Source of the DNA: Flavobacteriaceae bacterium
GTDB lineage: Bacteria; Bacteroidota; Bacteroidia; Flavobacteriales; Flavobacteriaceae
Direction: 5' to 3'
Length of the DNA stretch: 14,232 bases
NCBI GenBank assembly: GCA_023700885.1
Contig: JAMPYA010000044.1
Span: 1 to 14,232 of the forward strand
Shown: piece after piece, positions 7,356 through 14,232 of the stretch
How positions within the stretch are numbered: the first letter of the stretch is position 1
Layout: the number at the start of each line of letters is the position of its first letter
Position numbers and translations under genes: made by a program
The notes under the pieces: generated by a model
The model's database searches: none
Told to the model about the DNA's origin: nothing
The model's input: the letters and a program-made list of their open reading frames with translations, nothing else

Positions 7356-7811
7356 ATGAACATAGATGCCTTAAAAAAAGATATTTTAAATATCACTCAA
7401 CAATCTTTAGAAACATCTATTATTTTACAACAAATTTGCGATTACTTAAAAAGTGCAATTTCGTATTATGATTGGGTAGGGTTTTATTTTACTAACGGCG
7501 ATAAAAAAGAATTGGTTCTAAAACAATTTGCTGGTAAACCAACTGAACATACCGTTATTCCTTTTGGAAAAGGAATTTGCGGACAAGTAGCTTTGAGTAA
7601 TCAAAATTTTGTTGTACAAGATGTTACTGAACAAGATAATTATATCTCTTGCGGATTTGATGTAAAAAGTGAAATTGTAATTCCGATTTTTAAAAATGGA
7701 TTAAATATTGGTCAAATTGATATCGATTCGCATCACACAGCTCCTTTTACAAAACATGATGAAGAACTCTTAGAATTTGTTTGTGAACAAGTAGCAACTT
7801 TAAAAATATAA
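7356..7811 (+). CDS. GAF-domain protein, probable free methionine-(R)-sulfoxide reductase
   Basis: A 151-residue cytoplasmic protein made of a single GAF domain. It resembles E. coli YebR/MsrC, which reduces free methionine-(R)-sulfoxide: D39-W-V-G-F-Y near the start, I68-P-F-G-K-G-I-C75-G, then D89-V...I97-S-C99, S105-E106-I-V-I-P and I121-D-I-D-S125. C75 and C99 match, from memory, E. coli C94 and C118 (catalytic). The third cysteine (E. coli C84) is absent; the stretch before IPFGKG reads KPTEHTV. It may therefore recycle through a different cysteine (C28 and C143 also exist) or be a non-reductase GAF protein. A promoter lies just upstream, and the next gene begins one base after its stop. 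Confidence 0.82.
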   Translation: MNIDALKKDILNITQQSLETSIILQQICDYLKSAISYYDWVGFYFTNGDKKELVLKQFAGKPTEHTVIPFGKGICGQVALSNQNFVVQDVTEQDNYISCGFDVKSEIVIPIFKNGLNIGQIDIDSHHTAPFTKHDEELLEFVCEQVATLKI

Positions 7812-7812
7812 A

Positions 7813-8217
7813 ATGGAATTTTTTAGAATAATTGATATCAAATCTACCGAAAATCAATTACAACAATTATTATCATTTAAAAACATTAATGATATCATTG
7901 AATCTCTTTTTGTAATTGATTTTGAAAAAGATACAGCCAATATTACAGGTATTTGGGAAGAATTTACTTTGAAACGAGATGAAATTAAAGGGGGCGTTCG
8001 CTTTGCTTTAGTTGAATGTCCTAATGCTTTAGCTTGGACTATAACAACTGGATTTCCTCCTGTTAGAGAACATATTGTAATTCATTTAACCATTAATAGA
8101 ACTGAAAAAGAACAACATTTTATTGATGAATTAACAGCGTTTTTAGATGATTGGGAATCAGGATTTTCTAAATTTCTTTTAGATCAGCAAGAAGAATTGT
8201 TAAAAACTAGTTCATAA
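7813..8217 (+). CDS. Conserved-looking protein of unknown function, coupled to the GAF protein
   Basis: I do not recognise this 134-residue protein. It has no signal peptide or membrane segment, so it should be cytoplasmic. It is acidic and looks alpha/beta: predicted helices near residues 11-21, 25-32, 97-113 and 117-131, strands near 32-36, 62-68, 74-78 and 88-93. Distinct marks are G60-G-V-R-F-A-L-V-E-C69-P, the Trp/Thr-rich A-W-T-I-T-T-G-F-P-P (74-83), and W114. The ATG lies one base after the GAF gene stop, so translation is probably coupled and the two may work together, for example in redox or sulfoxide metabolism; that link is only positional. Codon use looks like its neighbours, so there is no sign of recent transfer. 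Confidence 0.78.
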   Translation: MEFFRIIDIKSTENQLQQLLSFKNINDIIESLFVIDFEKDTANITGIWEEFTLKRDEIKGGVRFALVECPNALAWTITTGFPPVREHIVIHLTINRTEKEQHFIDELTAFLDDWESGFSKFLLDQQEELLKTSS

Positions 8218-8237
8218 ATAATTAAGATACTTTATAT

Positions 8238-8252
8238 AAAACAGCTTGTTTT
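8238..8252. repeat. Small inverted repeat over the purH -33 element
   Basis: AAAACA, three bases, TGTTTT: a perfect 6-base inverted repeat. It could be the residue of a weak terminator for the gene before it (no T-run follows) or a site for a regulator of purH. Short AT-rich repeats like this also arise by chance, so function is unproven. Confidence 0.3.
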
Positions 8253-8273
8253 GATGATGGTTTTGTAGTTTTG
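8246..8273 (+). promoter_or_regulatory. Promoter for purH
   Basis: TTG at 8246-8248 and TAGTTTTG (TAnnTTTG) at 8266-8273 are 17 bases apart, a good Bacteroidota promoter. The -7 box ends 22 bases before the purH ATG, leaving a very short leader with no room for a riboswitch. An inverted repeat (8238-8252) overlaps the -33 element. Confidence 0.6.
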
Positions 8274-8295
8274 TAATCTCAACAAAAACACAACG

Positions 8296-9819
8296 ATGAA
8301 TTCATTAATTACAGCAAAATCAGCTCTTATTTCGGTATTCTACAAAGACGGACTCGCTCCTATTGTTAAAAAACTTCATGACCTTGGAATTGTTTTGTAT
8401 TCAACAGGAGGAACTGAACAGTTTATAAAAGAACTTGATATTCCTGTTATTGCTATTGACTCAGTTACTAATTTTCCAGAAATTTTAGGCGGAAGAGTAA
8501 AAACTTTACATCCCACAATTTTTGGGGGAATTTTAAATCGAAGAAGTTTAGCAACTGATCAGACTGAAGTTCAAAAATATGATATTCCTTCTATTGATAT
8601 TGTTATTGTTGATTTATATCCTTTTGAAGAAACTGTTGCCAGAAACTTTTCTGAGGAAGAAATTATCGAAAAAATAGACATAGGCGGAATTTCATTAATT
8701 AGAGCTGCCGCAAAAAATTATAAGGATGTTTTGTGTATTTCTTCAAGAAATCAGTACCATGATTTTTTAACTTTATTAAATACTCAAAATGGAACATCTA
8801 CACTTGAACAACGTAAATTTCATGCTTCTTTAGCATTTAATCAATCCAGTCATTATGATACCGCCATTTTTAATTATTTAAATGAAGGCATTTCTTTTAA
8901 ACAAAGTTTTACTGAATTTAAAACATTACGCTATGGAGAAAATCCACATCAAAAAGGAATTTTCTTTGGAAATTTAGAGGCTATTTTTAATCAAATTCAC
9001 GGTAAAGAACTTTCATACAACAATTTATTAGATGTTGATGCTGCCATTAATTTGATGAATGAATTTCAAAATGAAATGCCAACTTTTGCCATTTTAAAAC
9101 ACAATAATGCTTGTGGTTTAGCACAAAGAAAAAATTTAAAATCAGCTTATATAGATGCATTAGCCGGAGACCCGATTTCTGCTTTTGGCGGAGTTTTAAT
9201 TTCAAACACAGCAATTAATCAAGAAACAGCACAAGAAATAAATTCCTTGTTTTTTGAAATTTTAATAGCTCCTGCTTTTGATGACGATGCTTTGATGGTT
9301 CTAAAATCGAAAAAAAATAGAATATTGTTAGTTCAAAAAACATCTGATTTGCCTCAGAATCAATATAGAACCATTTTAAACGGAGTTTTATATCAAGAAA
9401 AAGACCTTAAAACTGATGCTATTGATGATTTAAAAACGGTTACAACAATAAATCCGTCTGAAAATGAAATTAATGATTTATTATTTGCAGCAAAAATTTG
9501 CAAACACACCAAATCTAACGCCATTGTATTAGCTAAAAATTTACAACTATTAGCAAGCGGAACTGGACAAACTTCAAGAATTGATGCTTTAAATCAGGCA
9601 ATTAATAAGGCAAAACATTTTAATTTTGATTTGAAAAATGCAGTAATGTCAAGTGATGCCTTTTTTCCTTTTCCTGATTGTGTAGCCATTGCACATCAAG
9701 AAAATATCAATGCTGTTATTCAACCAGGTGGCTCTATAAATGATCAATTATCAATAGAATATTGTGATGAAAATAAAATGTCAATGGTGATTACAGGAAC
9801 ACGTCATTTTAAACATTAA
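8296..9819 (+). CDS. purH: Bifunctional AICAR formyltransferase / IMP cyclohydrolase
   Basis: PurH carries out the last two steps of de novo purine synthesis in the cytoplasm: formylation of AICAR by 10-formyl-tetrahydrofolate, then ring closure to IMP. The N-terminal cyclohydrolase (MGS-like) part shows S9-A-L-I-S-V-F, Y35-S-T-G-G-T and G65-G-R-V-K-T-L-H-P. The C-terminal formyltransferase part shows R212-Y-G-E-N-P-H-Q, the catalytic K268-H269 in L-K-H-N-N-A-C-G, A296-F-G-G, F456-P-F-P-D-C, and the end G501-T-R-H-F-K-H. The 507 residues match the normal length. Its own promoter lies just upstream, and a separate -7 box before mreB suggests purH is not strictly part of the shape operon, although both run in the same direction only 50 bases apart. 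Confidence 0.98.
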   Translation: MNSLITAKSALISVFYKDGLAPIVKKLHDLGIVLYSTGGTEQFIKELDIPVIAIDSVTNFPEILGGRVKTLHPTIFGGILNRRSLATDQTEVQKYDIPSIDIVIVDLYPFEETVARNFSEEEIIEKIDIGGISLIRAAAKNYKDVLCISSRNQYHDFLTLLNTQNGTSTLEQRKFHASLAFNQSSHYDTAIFNYLNEGISFKQSFTEFKTLRYGENPHQKGIFFGNLEAIFNQIHGKELSYNNLLDVDAAINLMNEFQNEMPTFAILKHNNACGLAQRKNLKSAYIDALAGDPISAFGGVLISNTAINQETAQEINSLFFEILIAPAFDDDALMVLKSKKNRILLVQKTSDLPQNQYRTILNGVLYQEKDLKTDAIDDLKTVTTINPSENEINDLLFAAKICKHTKSNAIVLAKNLQLLASGTGQTSRIDALNQAINKAKHFNFDLKNAVMSSDAFFPFPDCVAIAHQENINAVIQPGGSINDQLSIEYCDENKMSMVITGTRHFKH

Positions 9820-9825
9820 TTTTAC

Positions 9826-9833
9826 TAACTTTG
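9826..9833 (+). promoter_or_regulatory. -7 promoter element for the mre operon
   Basis: TAACTTTG is a perfect TAnnTTTG, identical to the box before the metal operon, and ends 36 bases before the mreB ATG. No exact TTG sits at the usual -33 spacing, where the end of purH lies; a T-run (9807-9810) may stand in. This would give mreBCD-mrdA-rodA a transcript start independent of purH. Confidence 0.55.
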
Positions 9834-9852
9834 CAGACATTATAAAAATTTA

Positions 9853-9869
9853 ATACTTAAGTATATACT
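9853..9869 (+). repeat. Overlapping palindromes in the mreB leader
   Basis: The sequence has the order ATACT-TA-AGTAT-ATACT directly before the mreB ATG at 9870. The first two arms make a perfect 12-base palindrome (9853-9864), and the second and third arms make a perfect 10-base palindrome (9860-9869). The two pairings are mutually exclusive and cover the ribosome-landing zone. They could affect translation start or bind a dimeric regulator; no such role is known to me. Confidence 0.4.
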
Positions 9870-10898
9870 ATGGGTTTTTTCGACTTTATGACAGAAGATA
9901 TTGCAATTGATTTGGGAACTGCAAATACCTTAATTATTCATGATGGAAAAGTAGTTATTGATGCTCCATCAATTGTTGCAAGAGATCGTTCAACCGGCAA
10001 AATAATAGCTGTTGGTAAAGAAGCAAGTTTAATGCAAGGAAAAACACATGAAAATATCAAAACTATCAGACCTTTAAAAGATGGTGTAATTGCTGATTTT
10101 CAAGCATCTGAAGAAATGATAAAAGAATTTATTAGAAGTATTCCAAATATCAAAAACAAGTTTTTTTCACCTTCGCTTAGAATGGTCATTTGTATTCCTT
10201 CTGGTATTACCGAAGTTGAGAAACGTGCAGTTCGTGATTCAGCTGAACATATGAATGCCAAAGAAATATATCTAATTCATGAACCAATGGCAGCTGCTAT
10301 TGGTATTGGAATTGATATTATGAAACCAACAGGAAATATGATTATCGATATTGGAGGTGGAACCACTGAAATTGCTGTTATTGCCTTAGGCGGAATTGTT
10401 TGCGATAAATCAATAAAAGTTGCAGGAGATGTCTTTACTGCAGATATTTCATATTTTATGAGAACCCAGCACAACCTTTCTATTGGTGAAAAAACAGCTG
10501 AAAATGTAAAAATCCAGATTGGTGCAGCAACTGAAGATTTAGAGGCTCCGCCAGAAGATATGCTCGTTCAGGGACGCGATTTATTAAGCGGAAAACCAAA
10601 ACAAGTTCAAGTATCATACCGTGAAATTGCAAAAGCACTCGACAAAAGTATTTTACGAATCGAAGATGCTATTATGGAAACATTATCGCAAACTCCGCCA
10701 GAATTATCTGCTGATATTTATAATACAGGAATATATTTAGCGGGCGGCGGTTCAATGCTTCGTGGTTTAGATAAACGTATTTCACGCAAAACAGATTTAC
10801 CAGTTTACGTTGCTGAAGACCCGTTAAGAGCTGTAGTTAGAGGAACTGGCCTAGCCTTAAAAGATATTGAAAAATTTAAAAATATCTTGATGAAATAG
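9870..10898 (+). CDS. mreB: Rod-shape-determining actin homologue MreB
   Basis: MreB polymerises on the inner face of the membrane and guides the cell-elongation machinery. The actin-fold ATP site is intact: phosphate-1 D14-L-G-T-A-N-T, phosphate-2 D160-I-G-G-G-T-T-E, and the adenosine loop A291-G-G-G-S-M-L-R-G. The connect motif around H137-E-P-M-A-A-A-I-G is also present. The N-terminus MGFFDF is hydrophobic and suits membrane contact. Length (342) is normal. It is the first gene of the mreB-mreC-mreD-mrdA-rodA operon, with mreC 22 bases downstream, and has its own -7 box and a palindromic leader. Nothing is missing from the sequence. Confidence 0.98.
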   Translation: MGFFDFMTEDIAIDLGTANTLIIHDGKVVIDAPSIVARDRSTGKIIAVGKEASLMQGKTHENIKTIRPLKDGVIADFQASEEMIKEFIRSIPNIKNKFFSPSLRMVICIPSGITEVEKRAVRDSAEHMNAKEIYLIHEPMAAAIGIGIDIMKPTGNMIIDIGGGTTEIAVIALGGIVCDKSIKVAGDVFTADISYFMRTQHNLSIGEKTAENVKIQIGAATEDLEAPPEDMLVQGRDLLSGKPKQVQVSYREIAKALDKSILRIEDAIMETLSQTPPELSADIYNTGIYLAGGGSMLRGLDKRISRKTDLPVYVAEDPLRAVVRGTGLALKDIEKFKNILMK

Positions 10899-10920
10899 TG
10901 AATAATATGAGTAGTTTCTG

Positions 10921-11742
10921 ATGCAACAAATTATCAATTTTTTAATAAGGAATCGTTACCTCCTATTGTTTTTGTTGTTAGAAATTATTGCATTGATTTT
11001 TATTATTCAAAGTCATTCATATCACAAAAGTAAACTTATAACATCCTCTAATTCAATAATTGGAGGAATTTACAATAAAACTAATAACTTAAGTAATTAC
11101 TTTTCATTAGCCAATGAAAATCAGAAATTAGCTGAGGAAAATACTTATTTAAAAAATTTACTATCAAAGAAAAAAATCAATATTGACAGTGTAATACGCC
11201 AAGTTACAGATACTGTTTATCATCAGGAATATCAATATATAACAGCTAAAGTTATTAATAATAGCTATTCTAAACGCAATAACTTTTTAACCATCAATAA
11301 AGGATTAAAACACGGTATTCAAAGAGATATGGGAGTTATTTTACCAAACGGTATTGTTGGAGTGATACAAGATGTTTCTCCAAATTTTGCTACCATACTT
11401 TCTTTACTTAATGAAAATTCTAAAATTAATGTAGGGGTTAAAAACAGCAATCATTTTGGTACTTTGGCTTGGAATGGAAAAAATTATGAGGAAGCTCAAT
11501 TACTTGATTTTCCTAGAAGAGCATCGCTTAAAATTGGAGATACTATTGTAACCGGTGGTAAATCAGTATTATTTCCGGAAGGTATTCCTGTTGGAACTAT
11601 CAAAAGTCTTAATTTAAGAAATAATTATTATGAAAATATTACTGTAACCCTTTTTACAGATATGAGTAATTTAGGTTATGTTTATATTGTAAATAATATT
11701 GATAAAAAAGAAATTGAAAATCTAGAAAAAAAACATGAATAA
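10921..11742 (+). CDS. mreC: Rod-shape-determining protein MreC
   Basis: MreC is a bitopic inner-membrane protein whose periplasmic part binds and activates PBP2, linking MreB filaments to wall synthesis. There is a short cytoplasmic N-terminus, one membrane segment (about 13-30), a coiled-coil region rich in Asn/Glu/Leu (about 62-84), and then the two-lobed beta domain with G128-L-K-H-G, V139-I-L-P-N-G-I-V-G, and T211-G-G-K...F218-P-E-G-I-P-V-G. The length of 273 is usual. The ATG at 10921 follows a short overlapping stop codon (TGATG), and the last codons overlap the start of mreD by 8 bases. The C-terminus ends in a charged Lys/Glu tail (about 261-273). Confidence 0.95.
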   Translation: MQQIINFLIRNRYLLLFLLLEIIALIFIIQSHSYHKSKLITSSNSIIGGIYNKTNNLSNYFSLANENQKLAEENTYLKNLLSKKKINIDSVIRQVTDTVYHQEYQYITAKVINNSYSKRNNFLTINKGLKHGIQRDMGVILPNGIVGVIQDVSPNFATILSLLNENSKINVGVKNSNHFGTLAWNGKNYEEAQLLDFPRRASLKIGDTIVTGGKSVLFPEGIPVGTIKSLNLRNNYYENITVTLFTDMSNLGYVYIVNNIDKKEIENLEKKHE

Positions 11743-12244
11743 TATTTTTTTTAGCAACACATTTCGATTCATTGGATTGGTATTTTTACAAATCCTGATT
11801 TTTAACAATATCAATTTATTTGGTTATTTAAATCCATATCCATACATAGCTTTTGTTTTTTTATTTCCCTTTAAAAAAGAAAGAAGCGTCTTATTGATTT
11901 TTAGTTTTTTAATTGGATTAACAATTGATTTTTTTACAGATTCAGGTGGAATTCATGCAGCATCTACATTGTTCATTGCATATTTTAGGTTGTATTTTGT
12001 TCAATTAATTCTAAGAAAATCTGAATTCGAATATTATACATTTCAAATTACCTCTATTTCAGTTGATAAAGTTTTAGCATATTTCTTTATATTGATTTTA
12101 ATTCATCATTTTTTAATCTTTAGTTTAGAATTTTTTGATATTCAATCTTTTTTTGAAATTCTTAAAAGAACGTTGTTATCAACTATTTTTACATTTCTAG
12201 TTACTACCTTTGGATATTATATTTTAGTTAGCAAGAACAAATAA
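11735..12244 (+). CDS. mreD: Rod-shape-determining protein MreD
   Basis: MreD is a small polytopic inner-membrane protein of the elongasome that works with MreC and PBP2. The 169 residues include hydrophobic segments at about 10-26, 35-46, 50-67, 74-94, 108-131 and 148-164. The typical G61-L-T-I-D65 followed by S70-G-G-I-H-A-A-S motif is present. Sequence conservation in this family is low, so the call rests on the membrane pattern, this motif and the position between mreC and mrdA. It overlaps mreC by 8 bases and mrdA by 1 base (TAATG), implying coupled translation. Confidence 0.93.
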   Translation: MNNIFFSNTFRFIGLVFLQILIFNNINLFGYLNPYPYIAFVFLFPFKKERSVLLIFSFLIGLTIDFFTDSGGIHAASTLFIAYFRLYFVQLILRKSEFEYYTFQITSISVDKVLAYFFILILIHHFLIFSLEFFDIQSFFEILKRTLLSTIFTFLVTTFGYYILVSKNK

Positions 12245-14124
12245 TGCATAGAGGATTATTACTTTTTTATTTTATAATTATTGTAGGGGCCATTTTTATT
12301 TTGCGCTTGTTTTATATTCAAATTATTGATGATGCGTATAGAATTTCTCCGCTTAATAATGCTGCTGTAAGAGTCAATTACCAATATCCAGAAAGAGGTT
12401 ATGTTTTTGATAGAAATGGGATTTTGTTGGCTGCCAATCAACCATCATATGATATTATGGTTATTCCTCGTGAAATAAATGATTTAGATACACTTGAATT
12501 ATGCAGTTTAATTAAAATAGATAAAAGTGAATTTATCAAAAAAATAGAAAAATCTAGAATCTATTCGCCTTATTTACCTTCAGTTTTCCTTTCTCAAATA
12601 ACTAAAGAAGAATATGCATACATCCAGGAAAAGATGTACAAATTTAAAGGATTTTATATCCAAAGTAGATCTCAACGAGAATATATGGTAAATTCTGCAG
12701 CCAATGTTTTAGGCTATATAAGTGAAGTAAATGATGATTTAATTCAGAAAAACCCATATTATCAATCTGGTGAACTAATTGGAGCTCAGGGTATAGAAAA
12801 ACAATACGAAGAAATTCTTCGCGGTAAAAAAGGAATGAGATTTATTCAGAAAGATCGTTTTAATAGAGAAATTGGTCCATATAGAGAGGGTTCTTTTGAT
12901 TCTTTACCAGAACCTGGAAAAGATATCACCTTAACAATTGATATTGATTTACAACAATATGGTGAAAAATTGATGCAAAATAAACGAGGAGGGATTGTAG
13001 CAATCGATCCTCAAACAGGTGAAATTTTAACTTTAATTTCTATGCCAACTTACAATCCTAATCTAATGGTTGGTAAAGATCGTTCCAAAAACTCTGTAAA
13101 ATTATTTGGCGATAAATTTAATCTGCCCATGTATGACAGATCACTTCTGGCACAATATCCACCTGGTTCTCCATTTAAAATAGTCAATGCACTTGTGGGT
13201 CTGCAAGAAGGTGTTATAACACCAGAAACAAGTTTTTATTGTTATCACGGATTTCAATATGGTTCAAGTTCAAAAGCATTTATGGCTTGTCATTGTGGTG
13301 TCGTTAATTATCCTATAAAACTTGAAATGGCTATTTATAAATCATGTAATGCCTATTTTGCAAATGTTTACAAAAGAACAATCGATAAATATAAATCACC
13401 TTCTAAAGGAATAGATACTTGGAGTGCACATATGCAGAGCTTTGGTTTAGGCGATTTTTTAGGCTATGATTTACCAATTGGAAGACGTGGTCATATTCCG
13501 AATTCAGAGTATTACAATAAAAATTACAAAAATGGAAATTGGAGATCAACAGCTACAATTTCTAACGCAATAGGACAAGGAGAAGTTTTAACAACACCCA
13601 TTCAGTTGGCAAATTTAACTGCAACAATTGCAAATAAAGGTTACTATTACACGCCTCATATCCTTAAAAAAATTACTGATAAACCATTTACTGGTTTTAA
13701 TCAGAAAAAAGTAACTACAATAGACCCTAAACATTTTGAACCAATAATTGATGGTATGTTTCAGGTTTTTGAAATTGGAACAGCTAGATACTCTAGAATG
13801 GAAACTATTCAAATGTGTGGTAAAACCGGAACTGCAGAAAATTTTAAACGAATTAATGGCAGGAAAGTTCAATTTGAAGATCATTCAATTTTTATAGCCT
13901 TTGCACCCAAAGAAAATCCAAAAATAGCGATTGCAATCTTTGTAGAAAACGGGGGATTCGGAGCAACTATCGCTGCTCCTATTGCAAGTTTAATGATTGA
14001 AAAGTATTTAACAAGGGAAGTTTTAAGAACTGCCATGGAACAAGGTATGATAGACAAAAGCCTTGAATATCAATATCAAAAACAATTATTTTCATTAACA
14101 AGTTTTGAGAAAGCAACGAAATAA
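12244..14124 (+). CDS. mrdA: Penicillin-binding protein 2, elongasome D,D-transpeptidase
   Basis: PBP2 crosslinks peptidoglycan during side-wall growth, anchored in the inner membrane with its catalytic part in the periplasm. It has one N-terminal membrane segment (about 5-25), the class-B dimerisation/pedestal domain with R51-G-Y-V-F-D-R-N-G near the start, and the transpeptidase domain with all three active-site motifs: S309-P-F-K312 (in P-P-G-S), S367-C-N369 and K527-T-G-T530. Length 626 is normal. A Cys/His cluster (C333, H335, C349, H350, C351) lies between the first two motifs and may bind zinc. The start shares a base with the mreD stop, and the next gene, rodA, its glycosyltransferase partner, begins inside its last 20 bases. 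Confidence 0.97.
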   Translation: MHRGLLLFYFIIIVGAIFILRLFYIQIIDDAYRISPLNNAAVRVNYQYPERGYVFDRNGILLAANQPSYDIMVIPREINDLDTLELCSLIKIDKSEFIKKIEKSRIYSPYLPSVFLSQITKEEYAYIQEKMYKFKGFYIQSRSQREYMVNSAANVLGYISEVNDDLIQKNPYYQSGELIGAQGIEKQYEEILRGKKGMRFIQKDRFNREIGPYREGSFDSLPEPGKDITLTIDIDLQQYGEKLMQNKRGGIVAIDPQTGEILTLISMPTYNPNLMVGKDRSKNSVKLFGDKFNLPMYDRSLLAQYPPGSPFKIVNALVGLQEGVITPETSFYCYHGFQYGSSSKAFMACHCGVVNYPIKLEMAIYKSCNAYFANVYKRTIDKYKSPSKGIDTWSAHMQSFGLGDFLGYDLPIGRRGHIPNSEYYNKNYKNGNWRSTATISNAIGQGEVLTTPIQLANLTATIANKGYYYTPHILKKITDKPFTGFNQKKVTTIDPKHFEPIIDGMFQVFEIGTARYSRMETIQMCGKTGTAENFKRINGRKVQFEDHSIFIAFAPKENPKIAIAIFVENGGFGATIAAPIASLMIEKYLTREVLRTAMEQGMIDKSLEYQYQKQLFSLTSFEKATK

Positions 14125-14232
14125 CATATTTTACGGAGCAGATTTTTTACTTATTCTACTCTATATTTCACTAATCTTATTAGGGTTAATTAACATTTAC
14201 TCTGTATCATCTACTGCTTCAAATTTTGAAGC
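14105..14232 (+). CDS. rodA: RodA, N-terminal fragment (cut by window edge, TTG start)
   Basis: RodA is the SEDS-family glycosyltransferase that polymerises glycan strands together with PBP2. Forty-two codons are visible: a short basic N-terminus (RKQRNN), then G-A-D-F and the first membrane helix ending in L-I-N-I-Y-S, the expected RodA pattern. The start is inferred to be TTG at 14105, since an in-frame stop lies at 14096-14098 and no ATG exists in this frame before the helix. It overlaps the end of mrdA by 20 bases, which fits coupled production of the two partners. The rest lies outside the window. Confidence 0.85.
   Translation, partial: MRKQRNNIFYGADFLLILLYISLILLGLINIYSVSSTASNFE

Noticed and set aside
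8218..8295. Purine riboswitch ahead of purH
   Set aside because: The inferred transcript leader is only about 15-20 bases, and none of the conserved purine-aptamer loops are present.
10277..10474. Minus-strand frame of 65 codons inside mreB
   Set aside because: Pro/Ile-rich shadow of the mreB phosphate-2 region, with no independent support.
13615..13884. Minus-strand frame of 89 codons inside mrdA
   Set aside because: Antisense to the conserved transpeptidase domain; no signal, motif or neighbour support.

Overview
The window is AT-rich, with very few Shine-Dalgarno-like sites. Several genes are preceded by the Bacteroidota sigma-type -7 element TAnnTTTG. Gene content (exosortase XrtF and its partner, a HYC_CC_PP-type protein, purH next to mreBCD-mrdA-rodA) points to the order Flavobacteriales, most likely Flavobacteriaceae. 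There are no rRNA, tRNA, CRISPR or insertion-sequence signatures, and no gene-free stretch longer than about 90 bases.

Left part (1-6295, minus strand): a copper/silver efflux operon read right to left. It starts with a small exported Cys-rich protein (HYC_CC_PP type) behind a clear promoter, then an unusually long CusA-type RND pump, a CusC/TolC-type outer-membrane channel, and a CusB-type adaptor that runs off the left edge. Together the last three would form a pump spanning inner membrane, periplasm and outer membrane. All three copper-binding methionines known from E. coli CusA can be aligned, which favours Cu(I)/Ag(I) over Zn/Co/Cd.

Middle (6336-7303, minus strand): a two-gene unit of exosortase XrtF (Cys, Arg and His catalytic residues visible) and its four-helix membrane partner, overlapping by 4 bases. 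Diverging from it on the plus strand are a GAF-domain protein resembling free methionine-(R)-sulfoxide reductase and a tightly coupled 134-residue protein of unknown function.

Right part (8246-14232, plus strand): purH (last two steps of IMP synthesis) with its own promoter, followed by the rod-shape/elongasome operon mreB-mreC-mreD-mrdA(PBP2)-rodA with overlapping or closely spaced genes; rodA is cut by the right edge and appears to start at TTG.

Most of the window is core flavobacterial biology. The points most worth a second look are the enlarged CusA with altered proton-relay residues, the Met-containing low-complexity insert in the channel protein, the orphan XrtF pair, and the uncharacterised 134-residue protein. 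I did not find convincing evidence for a wholly new system.
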